From an uncultured Pseudomonas sp. (lineage in GTDB: Bacteria; Pseudomonadota; Gammaproteobacteria; Pseudomonadales; Pseudomonadaceae), in NCBI RefSeq assembly GCF_946885955.1, contig NZ_CAMPHI010000005.1, positions 103,789 through 167,788 of the forward strand: a DNA stretch of 64,000 nucleotides. Reading direction: 5' to 3'. Below are positions 7,557-16,957 of this stretch, in pieces. The notes under the pieces are model-generated. The model saw only the letters and a program-made list of their open reading frames with translations, was not told the DNA's origin and made no database searches. A program made the translations under genes and the position numbers. Within the stretch, counting starts at the first letter, position 1. Each line of letters opens with the position of its first letter.

Positions 7557-9482
7557 TCAGTCATGCTCGCTAGTCGCCGAAGGTCGGGGTGGTAGCCAGC
7601 GCTGCAGCACACGCTGCAAATCGATACGTTTGAACGGCTTGGCCAGGTAGTCGTCCATGCCGGCGGCCAGACACAGCTCGCGGTCGCCCTGCAGGGCATT
7701 GGCGGTCAGGGCGATAATCGGCAGCTCGGCGCTGGATTTGAACCGGCGTATCTGCCGGGTCGCTTCGTAGCCATCCATGATCGGCAGGCGGCAATCCATC
7801 AGCACTGCGGCAAATGACTGGCGCTCGGCACAGTAAACCGCCTGGGCGCCGTCGCTGACCAGGCTGATCTGATAGCCGAGACTGCGCAGCATCGCTTCGA
7901 TCACCGTCTGGTTGACCGGATTGTCCTCGACCAGCAAGACCGTCTGGCCTTGACCTTGGGCTTCGTCCACCTGGTTGCCATGCAACAGTTCCATTGAGCC
8001 TTGGGAAAACGGCAAGGGAATTTCCAGAGTAAAGGTCGATCCCTGGCCCTCACGACTTTGCGCACTCAAAGTACCTCCCATGCGTTCGGCAAGGGTGCGC
8101 GCGATCGGCAGGCCGAGCCCGGTTCCGCCATAACGTCTGGAAATAGAAGTGTCGGCCTGCTGAAAGGCGTCGAACATATGTTCCAGGCGCTCGGGCGAAA
8201 TGCCGATGCCACTGTCATGCACGGCACAGCTGAACCACAGAACCTGATTATCCAGAGGCTGCCAATGGGTTTCCACGCGGATACTGCCTGTCTCCGTGAA
8301 CTTCAATGCATTGCCGATCAGGTTGACCAGAATTTGCCGGATACGCGTCGGGTCGCCCTGAACTTCCAGGTGTTCGAGGCCACTTTGCGCCTGCAGGTTC
8401 AATTCCAGGCCGCGCTGTTGGGCGCTGAACTGGAATACCTGGATCGAGCTGTGCAGCAGTTCAAGCAGATTGAACGATAGGGATTCAAGCTCCAGGGCGC
8501 CACGTTCAATGCGCGAGAAGTCGAGTATGTCGTTGATTACCTTCAACAAATGTTCGGTTGATTCGGTCGCGAGGGCGGCATATTCATCCTGTTCGCGGGT
8601 CAGTTCGGTGGTTTCAAGCAATTGCAGCATGCCGAGCACGCCATTCATCGGGGTGCGCAGCTCATGACTCATCATGGCGAGAAAATCGGACTTGGCACGG
8701 TTGGCTTGCTCCGATTCTTCCCGCGCCTTGATCAGCAGTGCCATCGCCTGCTGCTGTTCGTGGCTGGCCCGGTCCAGACCGCTGGCCAAGCTGTTGATGT
8801 GCCGGGCGAGCGAACCGAGTTCGTTGTCGCCGGATTCGGGCAGGGCCGTGCGGTAGTTGCCGGCCTGGATCGCCGCGACCGCTTCGCCCATGGCGCTGAG
8901 CGGTTGTGACAGGCGACGGGCCAGGCGCCTGGCGAGGATAAAGGTGAGGAACAGGGCGAACAGGGCGAGGATCGCCGCCTTCAGAAGAATCTCCTGCTGG
9001 CGGGTATTGAAGGCGTCATTCGACATGCCGACTACGACGCGCCCCAGGTAGCCACGGGGGGCGGGTGACGAGAGACTGCTGTTTTGCAGGAAGTCCTGGT
9101 CCAGTTCGACCTGCTGCAGGGTGATGGGGGCATGGAACACTTCGACCTGCGGGCTGTTTTCACCCTGATTGGCAGGTTGCTCCAGGTATACGAGGATATT
9201 GTCGTCGCGGTCGCGCACCTCGATGAAACGCACATCCGGGGTTTTCAGGGTGGCGCTCAAGAGCACCTTGAGCACGTCCAGATTGCCGGAGATCACCCCG
9301 TATTCGGTGGCAGGCGCCAACTGACTGGCGATCAGCTGACCGGTGTGGTCGAGCTCCTCGCGCAGATCATGCAGGCGAGCGAAGGTAAAGAATCCGGTCA
9401 GCAGCAGTGTGAGCAGCAATGCCGGCCCGACACTGATCAATTGCGTTCGGGCGTGGATATCCCAGCCATGCCAGAGTTTCAT
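7557..9482 (-). CDS. Hybrid sensor histidine kinase with receiver domain
   Basis: Inner-membrane two-component sensor, 641 residues. Transmembrane segment ~14-35, a periplasmic region to ~165, second transmembrane segment ~168-186, HAMP ~187-240, HisKA with phospho-His273 in FLAMMSHELRTPMNG, HATPase with N box (LVNLIGNALKFTE), G1 (DSGIGI) and G2 (GGTGLGLPI), then a receiver domain ~515-630 with phospho-acceptor Asp563 in LMDCRLP and the conserved lysine in LAKPFKR. No C-terminal Hpt or DNA-binding domain, so it must pass phosphate to an external Hpt or regulator. Its start overlaps the upstream periplasmic protein gene by four bases, making it the last gene of a receptor/binding-protein/kinase operon. 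Confidence 0.93.
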   Translation of the reverse strand: MKLWHGWDIHARTQLISVGPALLLTLLLTGFFTFARLHDLREELDHTGQLIASQLAPATEYGVISGNLDVLKVLLSATLKTPDVRFIEVRDRDDNILVYLEQPANQGENSPQVEVFHAPITLQQVELDQDFLQNSSLSSPAPRGYLGRVVVGMSNDAFNTRQQEILLKAAILALFALFLTFILARRLARRLSQPLSAMGEAVAAIQAGNYRTALPESGDNELGSLARHINSLASGLDRASHEQQQAMALLIKAREESEQANRAKSDFLAMMSHELRTPMNGVLGMLQLLETTELTREQDEYAALATESTEHLLKVINDILDFSRIERGALELESLSFNLLELLHSSIQVFQFSAQQRGLELNLQAQSGLEHLEVQGDPTRIRQILVNLIGNALKFTETGSIRVETHWQPLDNQVLWFSCAVHDSGIGISPERLEHMFDAFQQADTSISRRYGGTGLGLPIARTLAERMGGTLSAQSREGQGSTFTLEIPLPFSQGSMELLHGNQVDEAQGQGQTVLLVEDNPVNQTVIEAMLRSLGYQISLVSDGAQAVYCAERQSFAAVLMDCRLPIMDGYEATRQIRRFKSSAELPIIALTANALQGDRELCLAAGMDDYLAKPFKRIDLQRVLQRWLPPRPSATSEHD

Positions 9483-10402
9483 GGGATATCTCCTTCGGCG
9501 ACTTGTTGCGCCAGGGTCGCATCGTCGGCCAGCTCGATCCCCAGAGCTCGCGCCACCTGGCGGTTGCCGATTACTTTGAAATACGTCGCATAGGCACTGC
9601 GTGGCCAGCTCGCGGGCGGGCGATCGAGCCAGATATCCAGGCTCGCCAGCCAGTCGGGCTGATCGCTGTAAACGCTGGCCAGGCTGCCGGCGCGCACGAA
9701 ACTGGAGCTGGGGCCGATCATCGCACGTTGCCGGCTGTAACTGGTCAACAGCAGATTTTTCGCCGTGTGCGAGTTGAACAGATCATCGTCGTTCAGCCCC
9801 AGGAGCAGGTCGCTGTGTTGCAACAGATCCAGCAGTGGACGGTTGTCGAGCCTGTCCGGCCACTCCCGGGCGATGATTTGCAGGCCGAGGTCCGGGGCGA
9901 TGCGCTGAAGCTCCTCGATCAGAAAGGCGCTGTGTTCGTCATGCAGCACGCCGATGCGTTTGGCTTGAGGCATCAGCAAGCGTACCAGGCGTAGCTGACG
10001 GGCTGGCGAGGGATCGCTCCATAGCAGGCTCAAACCCGGGTGTCGGCGCTTGCCGAAGCGCTGCTGCGCCTGCACCTTGGCAATCCGCAGGACCAGGGTC
10101 GGAGGCCCCTTGTCGCTGCGTGTGCGCCAATCGAGAGCTTGCTCGCCGTAGATGATCAACCGCGTGCTCGCCGGGATGGTTTCGGCGGCGGGCATTTGCG
10201 CCAGCGCTCGGAAGCTCACTTGATCCTGCGGCCGGCGCCGCGCCAGGTCGGATGCGAACGCGCGTATCGACGGGTTGTCTTCGGCGCTGCTCAGGATCAC
10301 TTCGGCGGCCAACGCTGGCTGCAGGATCGATACCGCGCACAGCAGCCAAAGCCCGATTACCCTGCCTGGCCAGCGTCTGCTCGCGGAGAGTGGGCAGCGC
10401 AT
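9479..10402 (-). CDS. Periplasmic ABC-type substrate-binding-like protein
   Basis: 307-residue exported protein with a signal peptide of about 33 residues ending PALAA. The body resembles the type-1 periplasmic binding fold of ABC substrate-binding proteins (PF04392-like): two alternating alpha/beta lobes with features such as KRIGVLHDEHSAFLIEELQ and LLLGLNDDDLFNS. No ABC permease or ATPase is nearby. It starts one base after the TonB-receptor stop and overlaps the kinase start by four bases. The most likely role is to sense or hand a ligand from the receptor to the kinase (inference). The ligand is unknown. Confidence 0.72.
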   Translation of the reverse strand: MRCPLSASRRWPGRVIGLWLLCAVSILQPALAAEVILSSAEDNPSIRAFASDLARRRPQDQVSFRALAQMPAAETIPASTRLIIYGEQALDWRTRSDKGPPTLVLRIAKVQAQQRFGKRRHPGLSLLWSDPSPARQLRLVRLLMPQAKRIGVLHDEHSAFLIEELQRIAPDLGLQIIAREWPDRLDNRPLLDLLQHSDLLLGLNDDDLFNSHTAKNLLLTSYSRQRAMIGPSSSFVRAGSLASVYSDQPDWLASLDIWLDRPPASWPRSAYATYFKVIGNRQVARALGIELADDATLAQQVAEGDIP

Positions 10403-10403
10403 C

Positions 10404-12518
10404 CTAGAACTCCAGCTCCACGGTGAAATACAACAGGCTGTTATCCGCCTGATTGTTCTCTCGCCACGTCAGGGGTTCGTCGTCCAGGCGATGCTGCACA
10501 ACGCTCGCCAACTCCAGCACCGAGCCGGCCAGCGGGAAGCGTTTGGCGATCCGCAGGTCCATGCGTTCGAAGCGATAGCCGTTGAGTTGATCGGCGGCGT
10601 AGTAGAACAGCCCGCTGGACCAACCCTGGCCCCAGTCGCGCAGCCAGCCGGTCGAGCCGCTATGGCGCGCAGTTAGACGCTGGTCGAGGCGGCTACTGGC
10701 GACGAAGTCGACATAGGCATAGCTCAGGCGCAGGCGATCGGCCTGGCTCAAGTGCCAGTCGACCTGGGTTTCCGCGCCCTGGAACCTCATCCAGTTATCG
10801 TTGCTCGGCAGGTCAGGGCCGTTGCTCAGCGGTTCGCTGATCATGTCGTCAATGCGCTCGTCGAACAGTTTGATGTCCAGGTTCAGCTTGCTGCCGTCGA
10901 ACTGGCCGTTGTAACCCAGCTCCCAAGAGCGCATGCGTTCCTGTTTCAGGTTGCCGGGGCCGGGGGTGGTGATGAAGTAGGGGGCGTTGCGCAGGCCGAA
11001 CGGGTTCGGGTCGAGGTGACGAACCTGGTAGTTCCAGTTGGCGTCGTTTTCGAGCATGTCCGGCGAGCGCACCGCCTCCGAATAAACGACGCGCAGTCCA
11101 TGGTTCGGTGCGAACAGGTAGTTGGCCGCCAGGCGCGGGGTAAACGATTCGGCGCCGCGCTGATCGTTTTCGTACATCGCCCCGGCCTGCAGCAGCCAGT
11201 GAGCGCTGGCTTGCCATTCCAGATGGCCGAACAGGCGCCAGATGTCGTTGCGCAGTCGCCCGGAGAAGTAGGTCGCCGAGTCGGTGATGTCATGGCGATA
11301 GCTGGCGCCGCTGAGCAGGCGCAGGTCATCGGTCAGGCTCAGGGTGTCCTGCAGTTCCATCTCATAGCGGCTTTCGCGCAGGTCCTGATTGACCTCGCCG
11401 CACACCTGGTCGAGCCCGCCGCTGGCAAGCTGAGCGGCCACCTGGGTGGCCAGCGCCTGTTCTTGGGGCGTGCCGGTGGCGATTGTCGCGGCGTCGGGTG
11501 AGCGCGCGAAACGCTCGGTGAAGGCCGGGTTCAGGCGCCACAGTTGGCCCAGCTGAGGGCTGACCACAATGGCCGCGTCGCAGGCGCGCCAATTGCTCAG
11601 GCGCTCCCAGTGTTGCGCGGAGGTCGACACCAGCAGGCTATGTCGATTGTTGAAGTCGATATTCCAGCGCAGCGCCGCGGCATAGTCGCGGGCCTCGATA
11701 TCGCTGTTGTCGTCGCCCGCCGCGTAGTTGCCGAACAGCGGCTGGTATTCATAGCGGTTCTGATTGCTGCCTTCCTTGATCGCCAACTGCCAGTCCAGGC
11801 TGTTCCGGCTATCGATCTGCTGGCTGACGGACAGGTTCAGGCGGTTGAGCCGGCGGCTGTCGCGGTAGTCGCTGCCGAACTCGTCGTGATCGAAACCCTC
11901 GTCTTGCTGGCCGGACAGCGACAGACGCAATGCTCCGTCGGTCCAGGCCACACCATGGCTGGCGTACCAGTCCTGGATGCCATTTTGGCCCTGTGTGGTT
12001 TTCAGGCGGCTGCCCTGACTGTTGAGCGGCGCACGGGTGATGATATTGATCACCCCCATCAGGGCATTGGCGCCATAGCTCACGGTATTCGGTCCACGAA
12101 ACACTTCGATGCGTTCGATGTCTTCTATGGCTACGGGGATGTCTGTCCAGTCGACGGTGGCCAGTCCCGGGTGATACACCGAGCGTCCGTCGACCAGGAC
12201 TTGCAGGCGTCGCGCCTGGGTGACATTGCTGCCGTGGTAGTTGGCGGTTGCCTGGTTGCCGTTGCGGTAGCCAATCATCATGCCCGGCACCAGGCGCAAC
12301 AGTTCGACGAGGTCGCGGGCACCGCTGGCGTGGATAAGTGCGCTGTCCAGTACGCTCATGCTGCCGGGCACGGCGGCCGGCGCCTGTTTGAGACGTGTGG
12401 CGGTGAGCACTTCCGGCAGTGGTTGTTCCACACCGAACAGATCGTCCGCCGCTGCGCGAAGACTGGGCAGCGCGGTCAAGGCGATCAGCGCAAGAGAAAT
12501 GCGGGTGTTGGTAATCAC
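10404..12518 (-). CDS. TonB-dependent outer-membrane receptor
   Basis: 704-residue outer-membrane transporter. Signal peptide ~1-23, a TonB-box-like stretch (PEVLTATRL), plug domain ~40-160 with RRLQVLVDGRSVY and VFRGPNTVSYGANALMGVINI, then a 22-strand-type barrel ending with the aromatic C-terminal residue (YFTVELEF). The start is GTG, preceded by AAGG. It energises uptake of a substrate such as a siderophore, cobalamin or other large ligand; the ligand cannot be told. No Fur box was recognised upstream. First gene of an operon with a periplasmic binding protein and a hybrid kinase, suggesting the uptake event is also sensed. Confidence 0.92.
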   Translation of the reverse strand: MITNTRISLALIALTALPSLRAAADDLFGVEQPLPEVLTATRLKQAPAAVPGSMSVLDSALIHASGARDLVELLRLVPGMMIGYRNGNQATANYHGSNVTQARRLQVLVDGRSVYHPGLATVDWTDIPVAIEDIERIEVFRGPNTVSYGANALMGVINIITRAPLNSQGSRLKTTQGQNGIQDWYASHGVAWTDGALRLSLSGQQDEGFDHDEFGSDYRDSRRLNRLNLSVSQQIDSRNSLDWQLAIKEGSNQNRYEYQPLFGNYAAGDDNSDIEARDYAAALRWNIDFNNRHSLLVSTSAQHWERLSNWRACDAAIVVSPQLGQLWRLNPAFTERFARSPDAATIATGTPQEQALATQVAAQLASGGLDQVCGEVNQDLRESRYEMELQDTLSLTDDLRLLSGASYRHDITDSATYFSGRLRNDIWRLFGHLEWQASAHWLLQAGAMYENDQRGAESFTPRLAANYLFAPNHGLRVVYSEAVRSPDMLENDANWNYQVRHLDPNPFGLRNAPYFITTPGPGNLKQERMRSWELGYNGQFDGSKLNLDIKLFDERIDDMISEPLSNGPDLPSNDNWMRFQGAETQVDWHLSQADRLRLSYAYVDFVASSRLDQRLTARHSGSTGWLRDWGQGWSSGLFYYAADQLNGYRFERMDLRIAKRFPLAGSVLELASVVQHRLDDEPLTWRENNQADNSLLYFTVELEF

Positions 12519-12649
12519 GAACAGCCTTGTGATTGTTAAAAGTGCTGCATGTTAACCGAGCCACGGGGGTTTGCCAGTGTTGCTGCACCGCAGTTTTTCC
12601 GCAGCTTGCGGCAGTTCCGCTAAAAGCTGGCCGCTTCGCCCTTGCTCCG

Positions 12650-12655
12650 TATAAT
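12650..12655 (+). promoter_or_regulatory. Candidate -10 box for gpsA
   Basis: A perfect TATAAT lies 42 bases upstream of the gpsA start. The -35 hexamer at the matching spacing (CTGGCC) is poor, so the promoter call is moderate only. Confidence 0.45.
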
Positions 12656-12697
12656 GACGATCGACCGCCATGACGCATGGCTCACTACGGAATCCTT

Positions 12698-13720
12698 ATG
12701 ACTGAGCAGCAACCCATAGCCGTGCTGGGCGGCGGTAGCTTCGGTACGGCGATTGCCAACCTGTTGGCGGAAAACGGTCAGCGCGTGATGCTGTGGATGC
12801 GCGACCCGGAACAGGCCGAGGCGATTCGCACCACGGGCGAAAACCCGCGTTATCTGCAAGGGGTGAAAGTACATGCCGGGGTCGAGCCGCTCAGCGACCT
12901 GGGTGCGACCCTGCAGGCTTGTGAGCTGGTGTTCGTCGCCCTGCCTTCCAGCGCCCTGCGCCAGGCTTTGCAGCCGATGGCCGGGCAGCTCGAAGGCAAG
13001 CTGCTGGTCAGTACCACCAAAGGCATCGAAGCGCAGAGCTTCAAGCTGATGAGCCAGATTCTCGAAGATATCGCCCCGCAGGCGCGTATCGGCGTGCTTT
13101 CCGGACCGAACCTGGCACGCGAGGTCGCCGAGCACGCGCTGACCGCCAGCGTGATTGCCAGCGAGGACGAAGAACTCTGCCAGCGAGTGCAGGACGCCTT
13201 GCACGGCCGCACCTTTCGCGTCTATGCCAGTAGCGATCGCTTCGGCGTGGAGTTGGGCGGCGCGTTGAAAAACGTCTATGCGATCATTGCCGGGATGGCC
13301 GCTGCGCTGGGAATGGGCGAGAACACTCGCGGCATGCTGATTACCCGGGCGCTGGCGGAAATGACTCGCTTCGCCGTGCAACTGGGCGCCAACCCGATGA
13401 CGTTCCTCGGTCTGGCTGGCGTTGGCGACCTGATCGTCACCTGTTCGTCGTCGAAGAGCCGCAACTACCAGGTCGGTTTTGCCCTGGGCCAGGGCTTGAG
13501 CCTGGAAGATGCGGTGGCACGTCTGGGCGAAGTCGCCGAAGGGGTGAACACGATCAAAGTATTGAAAGCCAAAGCCGAGGAATTGCAGGTCTATATGCCG
13601 CTGGTTACCGGCCTGCATGCGATCGTGTTCGAGGGACGGACGCTGGATCAGGTGGTCGAAGGTCTAATGCGCGCCGAACCCAAAACCGATGTCGACTTCA
13701 TTCCCATTACCGGTTTTTGA
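12698..13720 (+). CDS. gpsA: NAD(P)-dependent glycerol-3-phosphate dehydrogenase
   Basis: Cytosolic enzyme reducing dihydroxyacetone phosphate to sn-glycerol 3-phosphate, the backbone of phospholipids. 340 residues. The N-terminal Rossmann motif is [19 protein letters not shown]; the catalytic region includes [18 protein letters not shown] and the C-terminal lysine region [15 protein letters not shown]. The ATG at 12698 ([13 protein letters not shown]) matches the family; an ATG seven codons upstream is less likely. It is divergent from the TonB receptor and followed by DUF4389 and sixA genes. Confidence 0.96.
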   Translation: MTEQQPIAVLGGGSFGTAIANLLAENGQRVMLWMRDPEQAEAIRTTGENPRYLQGVKVHAGVEPLSDLGATLQACELVFVALPSSALRQALQPMAGQLEGKLLVSTTKGIEAQSFKLMSQILEDIAPQARIGVLSGPNLAREVAEHALTASVIASEDEELCQRVQDALHGRTFRVYASSDRFGVELGGALKNVYAIIAGMAAALGMGENTRGMLITRALAEMTRFAVQLGANPMTFLGLAGVGDLIVTCSSSKSRNYQVGFALGQGLSLEDAVARLGEVAEGVNTIKVLKAKAEELQVYMPLVTGLHAIVFEGRTLDQVVEGLMRAEPKTDVDFIPITGF

Positions 13721-13825
13721 TTCAATCGATGTTTTCCCGCAGTCTGTCGATTCGGGGCCGAGCCTGTTGGTGGACGGTGCCGACTCCCGGGCTGCAAATC
13801 ACGAACTCCATAAAGGACAAGGCAG

Positions 13826-14188
13826 ATGAGTGAAGAGCAGATGAGCGAAGAAGGAAAAACCCAGGAGCGCGAGTCGATCCTGCTGCGGATTCTCTGGATG
13901 GTGGTGTTCCTCGTCGCCTGGCAACTGGCCGAATTGCTGTTGGGCGCCGTGGTGCTGCTGCAGCTTGGTTATCGGTTGTTCTATGGCGCGCCAAATGGCG
14001 GTTTGCTGGAGTTCGGCGACAGCCTGAGCCAGTACCTGGCGCAGATCGGTCGCTTCGGCACCTTCAATACCGAGGAGAAGCCCTGGCCGTTCACCGATTG
14101 GCCCGTCGCCCAGGCGCCGCAGGGCGAAGCGCCGCATAGCGTGCCACCGGCGGCGCACCCGGTGCGCGACGAAGAACCACGCTTGTGA
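13826..14188 (+). CDS. DUF4389 membrane protein
   Basis: 120-residue protein with a charged N terminus, a long hydrophobic segment at ~22-52 (LRILWMVVFLVAWQLAELLL and following) and a proline-rich cytosolic tail. This matches DUF4389, a small Pseudomonas membrane family of unknown function. A downstream ATG (residue 6) is a possible alternative start. It lies 10 bases upstream of sixA and is likely co-transcribed with it. Confidence 0.75.
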   Translation: MSEEQMSEEGKTQERESILLRILWMVVFLVAWQLAELLLGAVVLLQLGYRLFYGAPNGGLLEFGDSLSQYLAQIGRFGTFNTEEKPWPFTDWPVAQAPQGEAPHSVPPAAHPVRDEEPRL

Positions 14189-14198
14189 GCCAGCGGCG

Positions 14199-14663
14199 AT
14201 GAGGTTGTGGTTGCTGCGCCATGGCGAAGCCGAGGCGCATGCGCGCAGCGATGCCGAACGGGCGTTGACCGCGCATGGCCGCCATGAGGTGCGGCAGGCG
14301 GCGCAGCAACTGATGGGGCGACCATTGGAGCTGATTCTGGTCAGCCCATATTTGCGCGCGCAGCAGACCGCCGCGGTGGTCAAGGACCTGTTGGGTTTCA
14401 CCGGTATGCTGCGCACCGTGCCCTGGCTGACTCCCGACAGTGCGCCGCGCGAAGTGCTGCTCGAACTCGAGCACTACGCCGTGAGCGAGCTGCTGCTGGT
14501 TACCCATCAACCCCTGGTTGGCAGTCTTGGCGGTTGGCTGGTCCACGGCCATCGTCAGCAACCCCTGGCCATGGCAACCGCCAGCCTGGCGGCGCTGGAA
14601 GGCGAAATGCCTGCCTTTGGCGCGATGCGGCTGCTGGCCCTGACGCACCCGCGCAGGGATTAA
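14199..14663 (+). CDS. sixA: Phosphohistidine phosphatase SixA
   Basis: Histidine-phosphatase-superfamily enzyme, 154 residues. The catalytic motif LLRHGEAEAHA contains the nucleophilic histidine; a second catalytic histidine is in LLVTHQPLVG. SixA removes phosphate from histidine in phosphotransfer proteins (ArcB Hpt in E. coli, Npr/PtsO in the nitrogen PTS). Start ATG at 14199, just after the DUF4389 gene. The identification rests on size and motifs and is good. Confidence 0.88.
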   Translation: MRLWLLRHGEAEAHARSDAERALTAHGRHEVRQAAQQLMGRPLELILVSPYLRAQQTAAVVKDLLGFTGMLRTVPWLTPDSAPREVLLELEHYAVSELLLVTHQPLVGSLGGWLVHGHRQQPLAMATASLAALEGEMPAFGAMRLLALTHPRRD

Positions 14664-14737
14664 CAAAACTCTACCGCACGATACATTTCTCTACTTGCCG
14701 CCACTTGCGGCCCTCCTTTGTGCATGGAATAGTCCGG

Positions 14738-14753
14738 CCAAGCAATTGCTTGG
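14738..14753. promoter_or_regulatory. Perfect 16-bp palindrome, candidate operator
   Basis: CCAAGCAATTGCTTGG is a perfect palindrome 52 bases upstream of the acyl-CoA ligase start, with no T tract after it. The size and symmetry fit a TetR-type repressor site. The regulator is unknown. Confidence 0.5.
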
Positions 14754-14804
14754 TTGGCTCCGTCGTTTTCACAATAAAAATCAAAACAACAAGGAGGAAG
14801 CCCT

Positions 14805-16472
14805 GTGGCTGATGCGATCAGTTTGCCGCTGGAGGTGTTTTATCGCCGCGAGGCTAATCACCCGCATAAAACCTTTATGGTCCAGCCTCTGTCGGACGGC
14901 CAGTTGCAGGAGTTGAGCTGGGCTGAGGTAGGTGACCAGGCAAGGCGCGCCGCCGCCTGGATGCGCAGCCGGGAGTTGCCCCAGGGCAGCCGCATCGCGA
15001 TTCTGTCGAAAAACTGTGCGCATTGGATCATCGCCGATCTGGCGATCTGGATGGCCGGCCACGTTTCGGTGCCGCTGTACCCGAACCTGACCGCCGAATC
15101 GGTGCAGCAGGTGCTCGACCATGCGCAGGCGGCGTTGTTGTTCGTCGGCAAACTCGACGACTGGCCCAGTATGGCGCCGGGCGTACCGTCCGGGCTTCCT
15201 ACGATCGGCCTGCCACTGCGCCCGGCCGGGCCATTCGACCACTCATGGGACGACCTGCAGGCCTGCACGCCGATTCGCGACAATCCCACCTTTGCCGCCG
15301 ACCAGCTCGCCACCATCATTTACACCTCGGGTACCACCGGTATGCCCAAGGGGGTAATGCACAGTTTCGGCAATTTCGGCTTTGCCGCCGGCCATGCCAC
15401 CGAGTTGTTCAGTGTCGGCGAGCAGGACCGGGTGCTGTCCTACCTGCCGTTGTGTCATGTCGCCGAACGCATGTTCGTCGAGCTGGCATCGCTTTATTCG
15501 GGGCTGACGATCTATTTCGCCGAAAGCCTGGACAGCTTTCTCGTCGACCTAAGGCGCGCGCGGCCGACGGTGATTTTCGGCGTGCCGCGGATCTGGACCA
15601 AATTCCAGATGGGCGTCTACAGCAAGATGCCGGCGGCTCGACTCGACTTCCTGTTGAAACTGCCGATCATCGGTCGCCTCGTCGGTAAGCGGGTACTGGT
15701 CGGGCTTGGTCTGGATGCGGTGCGCTTCGCCCTGTCCGGCGCCGCGCCGGTGCCGGAAACCCTGCTCAACTGGTACAAACGCCTGGGCCTGGATGTGCTC
15801 GAGGTCTACGGCATGACCGAGAACTGCGGTTATTCCCACGTCTGCCGCCAGGGCAAATTCAAGCCGGGCTGGATCGGCCAGAACAGCCCCGGGGTAGAGG
15901 TGCGCATCGCCGAGGATGGCGAAGTGCAGGTGCGTAGCGGGGCAACCATGCAGGGGTACTACAAGGAACCGGAAAAAACCGCGGAAACCATTACCGCCGA
16001 CGGTTTCCTGCGCACCGGCGATAAAGGCGAGCAAGACGCCGAGGGCAATCTGCGCCTGACCGGGCGGATCAAGGAAATCTTCAAGACCAGCAAGGGCAAG
16101 TACGTTGCCCCGGCTCCCATCGAGAACCGTATCGCCGAGCATGCGCGGATCGAACAGGTGTGCGTGGTCGGCGACGGCATGGCGCAACCCATAGCGCTTT
16201 GCGTGCTTTCGGACGTCGGGCGCAGCGAGGCGCTCAACGGCGCACGAGCGGAACTGCAAAACAGCCTGAAAAAGCTGCTGGATGAGGTCAACAAAGATCT
16301 GGACAAGCACGAGCGGGTGCAACGTCTGATTCTGGTCAAGGAGGTCTGGGCGGTGGATAACGGGTTCCTTACCCCAACCCTGAAGATCAAACGCGCCGTG
16401 ATCGAAGGTATCTACGGCCCGCGCTTTGGCGAATGGAGCGAGCATGCCGACAGTGTGCTCTGGCACGAGTGA
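14805..16472 (+). CDS. Long-chain fatty acid CoA ligase-like AMP-binding enzyme
   Basis: Adenylate-forming enzyme, 555 residues. The P-loop-like motif IIYTSGTTGMPKG is at ~171-183, the A5 motif VYGMTENCGYSH about 345, and the A8 region GFLRTGDKGEQDAEGNLRLTGRIKE. It shows the bulky FACL/'AMP-binding' architecture of fatty acyl-CoA synthetases that thioesterify carboxylic acids to CoA. The start is GTG, preceded by a strong AAGGAGG. A hotdog thioesterase gene starts 22 bases after it, and a 16-bp palindrome lies upstream. The natural acid substrate is unknown, so no gene symbol is given. Confidence 0.88.
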   Translation: MADAISLPLEVFYRREANHPHKTFMVQPLSDGQLQELSWAEVGDQARRAAAWMRSRELPQGSRIAILSKNCAHWIIADLAIWMAGHVSVPLYPNLTAESVQQVLDHAQAALLFVGKLDDWPSMAPGVPSGLPTIGLPLRPAGPFDHSWDDLQACTPIRDNPTFAADQLATIIYTSGTTGMPKGVMHSFGNFGFAAGHATELFSVGEQDRVLSYLPLCHVAERMFVELASLYSGLTIYFAESLDSFLVDLRRARPTVIFGVPRIWTKFQMGVYSKMPAARLDFLLKLPIIGRLVGKRVLVGLGLDAVRFALSGAAPVPETLLNWYKRLGLDVLEVYGMTENCGYSHVCRQGKFKPGWIGQNSPGVEVRIAEDGEVQVRSGATMQGYYKEPEKTAETITADGFLRTGDKGEQDAEGNLRLTGRIKEIFKTSKGKYVAPAPIENRIAEHARIEQVCVVGDGMAQPIALCVLSDVGRSEALNGARAELQNSLKKLLDEVNKDLDKHERVQRLILVKEVWAVDNGFLTPTLKIKRAVIEGIYGPRFGEWSEHADSVLWHE

Positions 16473-16494
16473 TGACCAACTGAAGGAGGCGCCA

Positions 16495-16941
16495 ATGTCT
16501 ATCTGGCAAAGAACACCCGATCCGGCGACGCTCAACGAATCGCTGAAGAACACCATTGGCGAGCTGCTGGATATCCGTTTCGAGTCTTACGACGATCAAT
16601 CCCTGACCGCCAGCATGGTGATCGATCCGCGCACCCATCAGCCCTACGGCTTACTGCACGGCGGCGCGTCCGTGGTGTTGGCGGAAACCCTGGGCTCGAC
16701 CGCCAGCTACCTGTGCATCGACAGCAGCCGCTTCTATTGCGTGGGCCTGGAGGTGAACGCCAATCACCTGCGCGGTTTGCGCAGCGGCCGGGTCAGCGCG
16801 GTTGCCCGCGCCGTGCATCTGGGGCGCACCACCCATGTCTGGGATATCCGCCTGAGTGGGGAGGACGGCAAGGCCAGTTGCATCTCGCGCCTGACCATGG
16901 CCATCGTGCCTCTCGGCGAAAACGGCCCGGCGCAGCGTTAG
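16495..16941 (+). CDS. Hotdog-fold acyl-CoA thioesterase (PaaI/YdiI type)
   Basis: 148-residue hotdog thioesterase. The catalytic segment HQPYGLLHGGASVVLAETLG carries the conserved HGG and the acidic residue (Glu) on the central helix, typical of the 4-hydroxybenzoyl-CoA thioesterase / YdiI / MenI group. It starts with ATG after AAGGAGG, 22 bases behind the acyl-CoA ligase gene, so the pair may activate and then release the same acid (inference). Confidence 0.85.
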   Translation: MSIWQRTPDPATLNESLKNTIGELLDIRFESYDDQSLTASMVIDPRTHQPYGLLHGGASVVLAETLGSTASYLCIDSSRFYCVGLEVNANHLRGLRSGRVSAVARAVHLGRTTHVWDIRLSGEDGKASCISRLTMAIVPLGENGPAQR

Positions 16942-16957
16942 CCGGTCACCCGCTCTG

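Noticed and set aside
5473..7650. Very long plus-strand open frame (about 725 codons) across fabB and fabA
   Set aside because: It is the mirror of two secure minus-strand genes, a known effect of GC-rich codon use, and its predicted protein has no family character or RBS.
12519..12697. Search for a Fur box upstream of the TonB receptor
   Set aside because: No GATAAT-type hexamer array was found, so iron control is not claimed.
12620..13618. Minus-strand frame opposite gpsA
   Set aside because: gpsA is clear on the plus strand; no supporting start or motif in the antisense frame.
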